Positions 40,363 through 50,400 of a stretch of 55,068 bases of DNA are shown one piece after another. The position numbers and the translations under genes are program-made. Source of the stretch: Tessaracoccus sp. (GTDB lineage Bacteria > Actinomycetota > Actinomycetes > Propionibacteriales > Propionibacteriaceae); NCBI RefSeq assembly GCF_016714275.1, contig NZ_JADJNP010000005.1, positions 1 through 55,068 of the forward strand. The letters are read 5' to 3'. Below the pieces are notes generated by a model. That model was not told where the DNA came from. It saw nothing but the letters and a program-made list of their open reading frames with translations, and searched no databases. Each line of letters starts with the position of its first letter. Positions within the stretch are counted from its first letter, which is position 1.

Positions 40363-41159
40363 CCATTTCGGCAGCTTCCCGCCTGCAGGCCCGCGGGCTC
40401 TCCACCGGATACGACGACCGCGTCATCGTGAAGGAACTCGATGTCGACATCCCGACGGGGTCGTTCACGGTCATCATCGGGCCGAACGGCTGCGGCAAGT
40501 CGACGCTGTTGCGTTCGCTCGCGCGGCTGATCAAGCCGTTCGCGGGCTCGGTGCTGCTCGACGGCACGGATGTCGCCAGCATCAAGACGAGGGAGCTCGC
40601 CACGAAGATCGGGCTGCTGCCGCAGTCGTCGATCGCGCCCGAGGGCATCACGGTGATCGACCTCGTCACCCGTGGCCGGCACCCGCACCAGCGGATGCTG
40701 CAGCGGTGGAGCAAGGGCGACGAGGAGGCCGTGCAGGGCGCGCTGGAGCGCACCCGGTTGACGGACCTGACCACTCGCGTCGTCGACGAGCTGTCCGGAG
40801 GCCAGCGGCAGCGCGTTTGGATCGCGATGGCGCTGGCGCAGGACACGCCGCTGCTGCTCCTCGACGAGCCCACCACCTACCTCGACATCTCGCACCAGAT
40901 CGACGTCCTCGACCTCTGCAGCGCGCTGCAGAGGGAGGGCCGCACGCTGGTCGCCGTGCTGCACGACCTCAACCAGGCCACCCGTTACGCCACCAACCTC
41001 ATCGCCATGAAGAACGGCCACATCGTCGCCCAAGGCAATCCCTCGGAGGTGGTCACGGCGGAGCTGGTGGAGGAGGTCTTCGGCGTGCGCGCCAGCGTCA
41101 TCCCCGACCCCGAGACCGGAACCCCGCTCATCGTGCCGGCAGCGCCGGCCTTCGCCTAG
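40359..41159 (+). CDS. Iron-siderophore ABC transporter ATP-binding protein (FepC type)
   Basis: ATPase subunit of 266 residues from ATG 40359 (ATGA overlap with the permease stop). Walker A is IIGPNGCGKSTLLRSLARLI, the Q-loop KIGLLPQSS, signature VVDELSGGQRQRVWIAMALA, Walker B LLLLDEPTTYLD and switch VAVLHDLNQATRYA. The last ten residues LIVPAAPAFA are repeated in the DNA just downstream, see the 41127-41212 repeat. Confidence 0.95.
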   Translation: MTISAASRLQARGLSTGYDDRVIVKELDVDIPTGSFTVIIGPNGCGKSTLLRSLARLIKPFAGSVLLDGTDVASIKTRELATKIGLLPQSSIAPEGITVIDLVTRGRHPHQRMLQRWSKGDEEAVQGALERTRLTDLTTRVVDELSGGQRQRVWIAMALAQDTPLLLLDEPTTYLDISHQIDVLDLCSALQREGRTLVAVLHDLNQATRYATNLIAMKNGHIVAQGNPSEVVTAELVEEVFGVRASVIPDPETGTPLIVPAAPAFA

Positions 41160-41212
41160 CGATCCCCCAGGGGGATCCCCTCATCGTGCCGGCCGAGCCG
41201 GCGTTCGCCCAG
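41127..41212. repeat. Direct duplication of the ATPase 3' end around a palindrome
   Basis: 41127-41159 (ending in the TAG stop) and 41180-41212 match at 29 of 33 positions by my count; in the second copy the stop reads CAG. Between them lies the perfect palindrome GATCCCCCAGGGGGATC (41161-41177), which may act as an intercistronic hairpin. Confidence 0.75.
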
Positions 41213-41242
41213 CCCGACATCCATTCACAAGGAGAACCGCAT

Positions 41243-42283
41243 ATGACCATCTTCCGCACCGCCGTCGCCGGGGCCGCCGCCCTGGCGCTCGCGCTCGTCG
41301 GCTGCTCGTCCCCGTCCACCCCTGGCGGCACGACGAGCTCGACCACCAAGCCGACGGAGACCTCCTCCTCGCCGGCGCCCGCCACGGGCACGTCGGTCGC
41401 CGACACCATCTACGGTCCCGTGGAGATCCCGGCTCCCGCGGACGGCGAACTCACCGTCGTCGCGCTCGGCTGGTCCGACGCCGAGGTGGCCCTCGCGCTC
41501 GGCGTGAAGCCCGTCGGCGTGTCCGACTGGCTCGTCTTCGGCGCCGACAACAAGGGCGTCGGTCCGTGGGCCGTCGGGGAGTTCGGCGACGTGACTCCGC
41601 AGATCTTCGAGAACCCGTTCAACGGCTACGACTACGAGGCCATCTCCGCGCTCGAGCCAGACATCATCCTCAACACGCGCTCCAACGCGGACGAGGACGT
41701 GTACAAGCGGCTGAGCGAGATCGCCCCCACCGTCTACGCGCCGAAGGACACCGCGGACTTCGGCACCGCGTGGGACGTCCAGGTGAACCAGGTCGCCCAG
41801 GCGCTGGGCGCCGTCGAGGAGGGCAAGAAGCTGGTCGACTCCGTCGGCGCGGTGATCAGCGAGCAGGCCGCCGCGCACCCCGAGTTCAAGGGCGTGAAGG
41901 CGGTCACCGGCACGAAGTTCGGCGACCAGTACGGCGCCTACATCGCCGGCGACTTCCGCTGGGACCTGATGGAGTCGCTCGGCTTCGCGCAGAACCCGCC
42001 CGTGCTGGACCTGACGCCGTCGGGCTTCTACGTCGCTTTGTCGGCTGAGCAGATCAGCGCGCTGGACGCCGACGTCGCGGTGTTCTTCCCGATCGGCTAC
42101 ACGCTCGAGGAGATGACGAAGGATCCGCTGCTGTCGTCGCTGAACGTGGTGAAGAACAACCGCGTCGTGTGGCTGGAGGCGACCGACGAGGTGACCCAGG
42201 CCTTCAGCGCGGCCAGCCCGCTGTCGATCCCGGTCGCCGCGAAGGGCGTCACCGAGCGCCTCGCGGGCGTGATCGGCGGCTGA
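41243..42283 (+). CDS. Iron-siderophore binding lipoprotein (FepB type)
   Basis: Periplasmic-type binding protein, 346 residues. The signal peptide AVAGAAALALALVGCSS has lipobox LVGC, followed by a Ser/Thr/Pro linker. The class III fold is visible: LTVVALGWSDAEVALALGVK, PVGVSDWLVFG, YEAISALEPDIILNTRSNAD, IAPTVYAPKDTADFGTAWDV and, near the end, NVVKNNRVVWLEATDEVTQA. The RBS AAGGAG lies nine bases before the ATG. Last gene of the DtxR-controlled operon. The siderophore is unknown. Confidence 0.95.
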   Translation: MTIFRTAVAGAAALALALVGCSSPSTPGGTTSSTTKPTETSSSPAPATGTSVADTIYGPVEIPAPADGELTVVALGWSDAEVALALGVKPVGVSDWLVFGADNKGVGPWAVGEFGDVTPQIFENPFNGYDYEAISALEPDIILNTRSNADEDVYKRLSEIAPTVYAPKDTADFGTAWDVQVNQVAQALGAVEEGKKLVDSVGAVISEQAAAHPEFKGVKAVTGTKFGDQYGAYIAGDFRWDLMESLGFAQNPPVLDLTPSGFYVALSAEQISALDADVAVFFPIGYTLEEMTKDPLLSSLNVVKNNRVVWLEATDEVTQAFSAASPLSIPVAAKGVTERLAGVIGG

Positions 42284-42320
42284 TTCCTCCGATCCGCGAG
42301 CCGCGGGTGGGCTGAATCCC

Positions 42321-42427
42321 GCTGGTTGAGCCGCCGCGCGAGGCGCTAGCCGAGCCGGGGTGTCGCGCTGTACTGAGCCGACGCGCCGGGCGTAGCCCCG
42401 CCGTCGTGTCGAAGTGAGACCAACAGG
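42321..42427. repeat. REP-like repeat block
   Basis: From GCTGGTTGAG to the GTGAGACCAACAG end. The last 35 bases (42392-42426) match 44223-44257 at 33 positions. GGTTGAGC...GTCGAA repeats of this style are common between actinobacterial genes. Confidence 0.65.
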
Positions 42428-42785
42428 CCGAGGCCGTCTGTGGACTGATCCACAGGCGGCCTCGTCGCGTTTCCGGACGTAGCGCGGCTGCGTCCGTCGG
42501 TTTCGGCCGGCATGTCTGTCTACTGCGGCTGCGTGAGTCGGCATAGCGACGCATGCAGCCGCGTTGTTGGTTGATCGACACCCACGGCGACGCACGCAGC
42601 CGCGTTGGTCGTTCCTTGGATCCCGAGGCCCCGCGCGAAGCGCCGGGCCGGTGTGATCGTGCTTCGCGCTGCAACCCCTTCCTTGGCCTCGGCAACCGGG
42701 CAAGCTCGATTGCCCTCGGCCTTCGTCGGTGTCGAAAGGTCCCGCAGCCGTGCGGTGGCTCAATCCACGCGCTACGGTTCGGCGC
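42428..42785. other. Intergenic region with short repeats
   Basis: No gene is supported. It holds two near-identical 19-mers, GACGCATGCAGCCGCGTTG (42549-42567) and its copy with one change at 42591-42609, and a TGTCGAAAGGTCC element (42730-42742) that recurs at 44164-44176. Confidence 0.5.
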
Positions 42786-43394
42786 ATGGTGGCATGGCAC
42801 GAGATCCTGGACGGCGGCGAGATCGAAGGCGTGGATGCGGTCGACGTCGACTTTTCCGGCGCGGACGAGCACGGGCTCGTCGTCCTGGAGTCGAGGTTCT
42901 CGCGCGCCGTGCTCGCGGATGCGCGGTTCACCGGGTGCCGGTTAGTCGACGTCGAGTTCGCTGAGGCCGATGCCCCCGACCTCGGGCTCGCGAAGTCGGT
43001 CCTCCAGGATGTCAGGTTCAGCGGCTCGCGGCTGGGGGGCGTGCAGGCCTATGCCGGGGTGTGGACGCGGGTGCGTGTCGCGTCGTCGAAGGTGGGGTAC
43101 CTGAACCTGCGCGGGGCGAAGCTCACGGAGGTTCGGTTCGAGAACTGCGAGATCGAGGAGCTGGACCTGTCGGAGGCGCAGCTGGCCGGCGTGCGGTTCA
43201 GCGGGTGCAGGATCGGGAAGCTGACGTTGACCAGCGCGAGGTGCGCCAACATCGACCTGCGCGGGGCCACGGTGGTGGGCCTCGAGTCGAACCCCGACGG
43301 CCTGCGCGGAGTGACGATGAGCCCGGCTCAGGTCGTCGATCTCGCCCCGGTGCTTGCCGCCATTCTCGGCATCAAAGCGACTCCCGGCGGGTGA
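42786..43394 (+). CDS. Pentapeptide-repeat protein
   Basis: About 202 residues from ATG 42786, forming a right-handed beta helix of five-residue repeats with centre Leu/Phe or Val: GVDAVDVDFSGAD, SRFSRAVLADARFTGCRLVD, SVLQDVRFSGSRLGG, YLNLRGAKLTEVRFENCEIE, ELDLSEAQLAGVRFSGCRIG, ANIDLRGATVVGLE. Such proteins can mimic DNA or bind partners; a quinolone-type gyrase protection role is possible but not shown. It is convergent with the phosphotransferase gene and overlaps it by 23 bases. Confidence 0.9.
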   Translation: MVAWHEILDGGEIEGVDAVDVDFSGADEHGLVVLESRFSRAVLADARFTGCRLVDVEFAEADAPDLGLAKSVLQDVRFSGSRLGGVQAYAGVWTRVRVASSKVGYLNLRGAKLTEVRFENCEIEELDLSEAQLAGVRFSGCRIGKLTLTSARCANIDLRGATVVGLESNPDGLRGVTMSPAQVVDLAPVLAAILGIKATPGG

Positions 43395-44106
43395 GCCGGC
43401 GCGCGTCGCGTCGGTACATCTCCGCGTGAGCCGCGAGGTCCGCCCGCCCCGTCGTGGCGGCGCGATCCTCGGTGAACTCCGCCAGGGCGTCGAGCCGCTG
43501 CGCGACGATGCGACGGACCTCGTCGTCGGGATAGCCGACGCCGTACGCGGCGAGGAGTTCCCGCAGCCGGTCGGCGCGGCTCCCGTCCCTGCCCGGGTCG
43601 AAGCCATGGGCGTCCTCCGCGTAGGGCACGAGACGGTAGGCGAGGTAGGCGATGTCCCACAGCCGCGATCCGGGGGAGGCCATGTCGAAGTCGATGACGC
43701 CGATGAGCCGGTCGCCGTCGATGATGAGGTTGTACGGGGCGAAGTCGTTGTGGCAGATGACCTCCACGGGTTCGCGCGTGGGTTGGCGCCAGGCGAACTC
43801 CGCGCCGACGAGCGGCGTGCTGGCGTCGTGGAGCCGACGGAGCAGCCGGCCCGCGGCGCGAAGGAGCGGCAGGCTCCACAGCTGTTCCGGGGTCGTCGTC
43901 ATCACCTCGCCGGAGAGGTAGGTGAGGATCTCGCGGCCGTGCTCATCGATGCCGAGCGGCCGAGGAGCCTCGACGATCCCGGCGCCCTCGTAGCGGCGGA
44001 GGAGTTCGTGCACGCCCGCGGTCCAGGGCCCGGTGACGCGCCGGACGGTGTCGCCGATGCGCACCACCGGCTCCATGTTCCCGCCCGCCAGCGCCTCTTC
44101 GTCCAT
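43372..44106 (-). CDS. Aminoglycoside-phosphotransferase-like kinase (APH family)
   Basis: Kinase-fold phosphotransferase of 244 residues. The catalytic loop is VEVICHNDFAPYNLIIDGDR (HxDxxxxN) and the metal motif is GVIDFDMASPGSRLWDIAYL (D-F-D). The N-lobe is short: VRRVTGPWTAGVHELLRRYE, with ILTYLSGEV as hinge region. The lack of antibiotic-specific features and the GSRLWDIAYLAYRL pattern suggest a small-molecule or housekeeping kinase rather than a resistance gene. Start ATG 44106; an internal Met at residue 11 is also possible. Confidence 0.9.
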   Translation of the reverse strand: MDEEALAGGNMEPVVRIGDTVRRVTGPWTAGVHELLRRYEGAGIVEAPRPLGIDEHGREILTYLSGEVMTTTPEQLWSLPLLRAAGRLLRRLHDASTPLVGAEFAWRQPTREPVEVICHNDFAPYNLIIDGDRLIGVIDFDMASPGSRLWDIAYLAYRLVPYAEDAHGFDPGRDGSRADRLRELLAAYGVGYPDDEVRRIVAQRLDALAEFTEDRAATTGRADLAAHAEMYRRDARRLTRRESL

Positions 44107-44222
44107 CGCGCCATCGTAGAACCATCGTCCCTTGAGTCAGGCCCGGCACGGAGCGCTGGGCCTGTGTCGAAAGGTCCGAAACCGTCGGCGGAAGCCGCGG
44201 CCGCGACACGGCCGACATCGAT

Positions 44223-44257
44223 GTAGCCCCGCCGTCGTGTCGAAGTGAAACCAATAG
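44223..44257. repeat. REP-like repeat, second copy
   Basis: GTAGCCCCGCCGTCGTGTCG followed by AAGTGAAACCAATAG, 33 of 35 identical to 42392-42426. A TGTCGAAAGGTCC element lies at 44164-44176, so the two elements occur in reversed order on the two sides of the 42,786-44,106 gene pair. Confidence 0.65.
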
Positions 44258-44336
44258 ACCCGGCCATGGGTACGAAGCCCAGCGAGGCACACGAGACTTC
44301 CCCGAAATGTGGGGTGTGTTCTCGTAGAGTCCGCAC

Positions 44337-46167
44337 ATGACCGCATCGCACAGTGGCGACGAGCTCGTCGCATTGATCCCGCGGTTTTTGACGGGCCTGG
44401 ACGGCGGCGAGGTTGCCGACCCTGTCGCGGTGCGTGCCGCAGCCGAGGTCGTCGGCTTGAGGCCGGAGGTCGAGGACGACCCCCGACTACATCGTGTTTC
44501 CCTTTGAGGGTGACAGGGACGCGTTGATGCGCAAGCTGCGGCCAGCGATCAGCCGGGCGCTGGGCAAGCCGTCGGGCAGCCTCAAGGTGTGGTTTCACGG
44601 GCCGTACGAGATCCATGTCAGCGCCTACTCCGACGGCGTCGAGGTGTGGCTTCGGCCGCAGTATTCGATCCTTCGGCTGCGCCGGGTGGCCGCCGCATGG
44701 TTGGCGGGTGCGGAGGTGCGGAAGTGGCTGGTTGACGGCGGCTTCGTCGATGACGGCTCTGCGCCCGATGCCGACGGCACCTGGTCGAGGCCGGAGGACG
44801 GACCGGTCAGCCCGTTCGTGCGCACGGGTGGCCAATCGCCGGCCAGCGTGAGTTTCTTCCTGGAGCCGGGCGTTCATCCGCCGGGAAAGCCGGCGGATGC
44901 CGACGATGAGCGTTACGCACAAACGCTGGCGTTCTTCGCGGAAGAGCTGGGGGAGGAGGCGACGCCGGGCTGCTGGTTGCGGGGGAGTCGGTCGTTCACG
45001 TTCGTCCAGATGCGCAGCCGGACGCGCAGCGTCGAGTTCGATGAGGCGCCCGCGGGAAAGGTCACCGTTGGCGGGCAGTGGGTTGATATCCCGACGACGC
45101 CCGACCCGGACCCCGCCGAGGCCACCGCCCTGCTCTCGCAGCTCGCGAAGCAGCGCGGCGCGACGCTCGAGGACGCGCTCACTCTGCTGGGGAAGGCGGG
45201 GGTGATCGTGCCCGGCGAGCCGCGGCGTTGGCGGCACGGCGTCGTCCTTGCCACGCCGTCGGGGGTTCCGGTGCGCATTCGGCTGATCGATAACCGCGTG
45301 GCGAGCGCCGTCGTGAGGCTGTGTCGGGTGAGGCCGGGCCGGGACGTTCCGGGGGCGACGATGACGGCCGCGTTCGGCGAGCCTGGGCCGCTGCGCATGT
45401 GGAGCTTCGGGGCGATGTCGGCTTGGTATGGCGGCGATGCGGGCCCAGAGGGTTTCCGCTATCGCCTGGTTGAGCTGCAGGACGACATGCGGGCTGCGAC
45501 GGAGGCGATGCGCAAGTGGCTCCTCGACGGCGAGTTCCTGCCTCCGCTCCGGCTTGCCGACAGTTGGCGGGGCAGGGTGCTGGGCGCCGAGGTGTCGGCG
45601 AAGGTGGTGCCCGCGAGCATCCCGAGCCAGCCGCTGTGGCGGGTTGACGACAGGTTGGCGTGGTTGAGCCGCGACCAGGTGCTGATCGCGGATCGGGACA
45701 GCTGGCCGGACTGGGCGACGGGCGAGATCGCGGGTCTCCGCACGGTGCCGCTCAGCGCGGAGTCGGCGGCGGCGTTCTTGCGCGTGGTCCGAGGTTGGCG
45801 TTCGCCGACGTTCGACGAGCTGTGGCAGGACTTGACGGCCATCGGTTGGGCGTCCCCGGACCCGGACACTGTTGAGTGGCTGGTCTCAGACGACCGGACG
45901 GACGCATACGTCACGCTGAGGTTGACCAGCGCGGTCGGCGCCGAGTTGACGGCCACCGTCGACGCCGACGGCACGGTGGAGTCTTGGACCTTGACGGTGA
46001 TCAGAAGCGCCGACGAGCGCCTGGTCGAGGAGACCGCCGCGGTAGTCCGCGAGGCCTTCGTACTGGCCTCCGAACCGGCTGAGGGCGGCTTCGTTGTGAA
46101 TGAGCTCGAGTCAGGTGCGGCCCCCGATGGTTCTTACCTTCTGATGGTGACGGGGACACAACGATAA
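44337..46167 (+). pseudogene. Hypothetical protein, one homopolymer frameshift near the start
   Basis: No family recognised. ATG 44337 opens MTASHSGDELVALIPRFLTG, reads through EVVGLRPEVEDD and then hits a stop in a CCCCC run near 44,480-44,490; dropping one C joins it to YIVFPFEGDRDALMRKLRPA and the long frame to 46167, about 609 residues in all. No signal peptide or membrane helix. The protein seems to contain repeated units: VAAAWLAGAEVRKWLVDGGF near 44,690 and DDMRAATEAMRKWLLDGEF near 45,490 look like copies, as do the paired ...VWLRP / ...ELTATVDADG strands. It is 68 bases upstream of the NERD gene on the same strand. Confidence 0.75.
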
Positions 46168-46235
46168 GGTGAGGAAGACCCGGCGGGGGCGACGGGCGAT
46201 CAGGGAGTTCACGACACTGCGAGGGGGCCTCCGCG

Positions 46236-47177
46236 ATGGAGCCATCGGCGTCGCCCGGCGCGGCCGACGACAAACGGATGAAACTCCGCTATGCGGGAGT
46301 CTGCCGCGTGTGCGGAATCGACTTGCCTACCCGGGCGGACGCGATCTACGAACGTACGACGAAGACGGTGCGCTGTGTGGATTGCCAGCCGGAGGCCCGT
46401 GCCATTGAGGGTGTGTTGGGAACGGTTGGCGACGCCGGATCGTCACCAACCATCGAAGCCGCAACATCGGGTGCTGGGCCTGGGTTGTCCCCGGCTGGTG
46501 AGCCGGAGTCAGTCCCGACGGTCGAGACACCGTTCGCTATCGACGCCGGCGCGGCGGGCTCCTCCGCGCGCCGTGAGTACGAGCGACGCAAGGCTAAGGA
46601 CGAGGAGCGACTCCGACAGAAGTGGGGCAAGCTCGGCGGGGTGGCGGTCGCGCTCTCTGAGGAGAGGCAGAGCACAAGGGCGTGGGCCGTCGGCGCTGTA
46701 GGGGAGGAACGGCTCGGCGCCCGGCTCGATTCGATGGCGTCGGAGTCGTTCGCCGTGCTCCACGACCGACGCATTCCGGGATCGAGGGCCAACATCGACC
46801 ACATGGTCGTCACCACCGCAGGCGTCTGGGTGATCGACGCCAAGCGGTACAGGGGCCGGCCGCAACTGCGGATCGAGGGCGGCATCCTGCGACCTAGGAC
46901 CGAGAAGGTACTCGTCGGCGGACGTGACTGCACCAAGCTGGTCGACGGCGTCCTCAAGCAGGTTGGCCTCGTTCGCGAGGTCGTCGGCGACGTGCCGGTC
47001 ATCGGTGCCCTCTGCTTCATCGACGCTGATTGGCCGCTTGTCGGTGGCGGGTTCACGTCGCGGGGCGTCCATGCGTTGTGGCCCAAACGCCTCTACAAAG
47101 TGCTAACCGAGGAGACGGGCGCAACTGACGTTTGCGCGATCCACGAGACTCTCGCGGTCCGCTTTGAGCCCGCCTAG
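46236..47177 (+). CDS. NERD-domain (nuclease-related) protein with N-terminal zinc ribbon
   Basis: 313 residues. An N-terminal CxxC pair (AGVCRVCGIDLPTRADAIYE, then TTKTVRCVDC) forms a likely zinc ribbon. After a Ser/Pro linker and a charged helix (REYERRKAKDEERLRQKWGK) the NERD domain spans about 150-300: AVGAVGEERLGARLDSM, ANIDHMVVTTAGVWVIDAKR and YRGRPQLRIEGG, containing the D...D-x-K core of the restriction-endonuclease-like fold. NERD proteins are often linked to DNA processing or defence. Its end is 36 bases from the decayed left edge of the CRISPR array. GAGGGGG precedes the ATG. Confidence 0.9.
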   Translation: MEPSASPGAADDKRMKLRYAGVCRVCGIDLPTRADAIYERTTKTVRCVDCQPEARAIEGVLGTVGDAGSSPTIEAATSGAGPGLSPAGEPESVPTVETPFAIDAGAAGSSARREYERRKAKDEERLRQKWGKLGGVAVALSEERQSTRAWAVGAVGEERLGARLDSMASESFAVLHDRRIPGSRANIDHMVVTTAGVWVIDAKRYRGRPQLRIEGGILRPRTEKVLVGGRDCTKLVDGVLKQVGLVREVVGDVPVIGALCFIDADWPLVGGGFTSRGVHALWPKRLYKVLTEETGATDVCAIHETLAVRFEPA

Positions 47178-47212
47178 TCCACGCCAGGTTCCGGACTCGA
47201 CAGGCCCGGCCG

Positions 47213-47294
47213 TTGACGAGCGGGAACCCGATGTGCCCATTCGGAGGTGGCCAGGATGCCGCCTCGTCAGTCCCGCGCGTGAACGAGCGGAAAC
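47213..47294 (-). repeat. Decayed CRISPR repeats at the left end of the array
   Basis: TTGACGAGCGGGAAC (47213-47227) matches the end of a repeat, and 47261-47294 is a worn full repeat (GCCTCGTC-AGTCCCGCGCGT-GAACGAGCGGAAAC), separated by 33 bases as a spacer would be. 47,295-47,411 shows only vague traces. Confidence 0.6.
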
Positions 47295-47411
47295 CGTCCG
47301 CATCACCCTCAGCGACAAGCCGCCTGATCAACGCCCAGCCTCCACAGAGATCACCCATCCGGTCGTGGTCAGGTGGCCTCGTTTTCGGCTGGCCTTGGGG
47401 TTCAGCAGCAC

Positions 47412-50400
47412 GCCTCTACGAAGTCCCGCTCAGAATGAGCGGGAACAAGAGATCCAGGAGCCGGGCCTTGGTGCGCTCGACACCTCAACGAAGTCCCGCT
47501 CAGAGATGAGTGGAAACGCCGCTGCGGTTGGCTTTGCGCGGGTCAGGCACCAGGCCTCAACGAAGTCCCGCTCGGAGACGAGCGGGAACCCGTCGCCGCA
47601 GGCGAGGCCGAGTACGCCACCTTCCTGCCTCTACGAAGTCCCGCTCGGAGACGAGCGGGAACGCCCTCGCCCTAGCCTCGAATAGCGCGGAGACCGACTG
47701 GCCTCTACGAAGTCCCGCTCGGAGACGAGCGGGAACTGATCACGGCCGCGCGGATCCTGTGCTTGACCTCGAGGCCTCTACGAAGTCCCGCTCGGAGACG
47801 AGCGGGAACCAGAGCAAGCTGACCAAGACGTTGTGGGACGACGGCAAGCCTCTACGAAGTCCCGCTCGGAGACGAGCGGGAACGGCCGAGCCTGTGAGGG
47901 CGGCCTCGAGGGTGGTGCTGCCTCTACGAAGTCCCGCTCGGAGACGAGCGGGAACCCGGGCTTCACGGTCTGCTCGCAGCCTCCACCCATATGCCTCTAC
48001 GAAGTCCCGCTCGGAGACGAGCGGGAACCTCGATCTAGGCCGGTGTGGCGCGCGTGATCGGGGCCGATGCCTCAACGAAGTCCCGCTCGTTAGCGAGCGG
48101 GAACAGCCAGCTCGAGCCGCGCATCGATCACTCGGCCGTCCATGCCTCAACGAAGTCCCGCTCGTTAGCGAGCGGGAACCCAGGTGCTGCGTTCCGGCGC
48201 TGAGCCCGCCGAACTCGCCTCAACGAAGTCCCGCTCGGTGACGAGCGGGAACCATCTGACGCCGTCGGCTGCGCGTCAGGTCACGGCGCCTCAACGAAGT
48301 CCCGCTCGGTGACGAGCGGGAACCCGCGACCGCCGGCCCGTGCGTCGCACGCCGCGGAGCCTCAACGAAGTCCCGCTCGGTGACGAGCGGGAACGACGAC
48401 AGCGACTTCTCAGGGCACAGCTCGTCGGCGTGGCCTCAACGAAGTCCCGCTCGGTGACGAGCGGGAACGCGGACTGTTCCGCGGCGCCATTGCTCACAGT
48501 GAAGCCTCAACGAAGTCCCGCTCGGTGACGAGCGGGAACGTGCAGCAGCGTCGGCTCCTGCACCCACGTCCGCGCGCCTCAACGAAGTCCCGCTCGGTGA
48601 CGAGCGGGAACGTGGCCGTGCACGACCGCATCCGTGCGCTGATCCGGCCTGGCCTCAACGAAGTCCCGCTCGGTGACGAGCGGGAACCCGCTGAGATAGC
48701 GGCCGAGGAAGGCGGCCTTCTCGAAGCCTCAACGAAGTCCCGCTCGGTGACGAGCGGGAACCCCGAGAACCATCCCGGCGACCGTCGCGCCGCTGGTGCC
48801 TCAACGAAGTCCCGCTCGGTGACGAGCGGGAACCGGCGGTGACGTCCTGCCCGGCGCCGTTGACGTAGGGGCCTCAACGAAGTCCCGCTCGGTGACGAGC
48901 GGGAACCCACGCGCCGGTAGACGTTGCCATTGGTCAGCGGACGAGCCTCAACGAAGTCCCGCTCGGTGACGAGCGGGAACCATCGGAGAGGCCCTCACCA
49001 ACGTCTACCTGGGCAAGCCTCAACGAAGTCCCGCTCGGTGACGAGCGGGAACGCTCGGAGTCCTCGGTGATCGCCTGCTTGATCCAGTCGCCTCAACGAA
49101 GTCCCGCTCGGTGACGAGCGGGAACCGTGCTCGAGGACACCTCCGTGCATGTGGATTGTCGAGGCCTCAACGAAGTCCCGCTCGGTGACGAGCGGGAACG
49201 GTTTCGGCGCACCCCGGTGGCCTCGGCCGTGACGGAGCCTCAACGAAGTCCCGCTCGGTGACGAGTAGGGAACCGACTACGGACTCGATCGGCGTCGGGG
49301 AGTCGCCGAAGGCCTCAACGAAGTCCGCCTCGGTGACGAGCGGGAACGCGTCAGATGCGCCGATAGCGCCGGTAGTGACATCGCCTCAACGAAGTCCCGC
49401 TCGGTGACGAGCGGGAACTGGGTATGGGCGCGTCGCCATTTAGACCGCTACTATAGGCCTCAACGAAGTCCCGCTCGGTGACGAGCGGGAACACCGTGCG
49501 GGCGAGATCGGCGCGGGACTGTCGGGCGAGCCTCAACGAAGTCCCGCTCGGTGACGAGCGGGAACGAACGCCTGCACCGTCTCCGTCAACGTCTCCGTCG
49601 CCGCCTCAACGAAGTCCCGCTCGGTGACGAGCGGGAACTCGAGGGCACCAACGAGTCGATGCTGTATTTCCAGGGCCTCAACGAAGTCCCGCTCGGTGAC
49701 GAGCGGGAACGCTCCTTATGGGGTGTGTCTCGGCCAGGTGAGGTCGAGGCCTCAACGAAGTCCCGCTCGGTGACGAGCGGGAACGCGAGGCGTACTTTGT
49801 CGCTCATGGGATGAGCCCTTCCTGCCTCAACGAAGTCCCGCTCGGTGACGAGCGGGAACCGCTTGCCCCTACGGCGTGTGGCAGGACGTCGGCTGGCCTG
49901 AACGAAGGCCCGCCCGGTGCCGAGCGGGATCACTCGTACGCGGCCTGCGCGGAGCCATCGGCCGCGTAGCCTCAACGAAGTCCCGCTCGGTGACGAGCGG
50001 GAACCTCCACGTTGGCACGGGCACGCACGCTTGCCGTAGATGCCTCAACAGGAGTCCCCGCTCGGTGACGAGCGGGGACGGGATGTCTTCCGGGTCGGGC
50101 GACCCTGGCCTCATGCCTCAACGAAGTCCCGCTCGGTGACGGGCGGGAACGCCGCTGGTTGGGGATCTTCTCGTGCGCTGCGGTGCCGCCTCGAAGTCCC
50201 GCTCGGTGACGAGCGGGAACCTGGTAACACCGTCACCAAGCCTCCAGCCCCGACAGCAAGCCTCAACGAAGTCCCGCTCGGTGACGAGCGGGAACCTGCG
50301 CAGGGGGCTGCTGCGCTGCCGGGGCCTGGCCTCAACGAAGTCCCGCTCGGTGACGAGCGGGAACGCACGAGGGCGCGGCGGTACGCGGCAACCCATTTGG

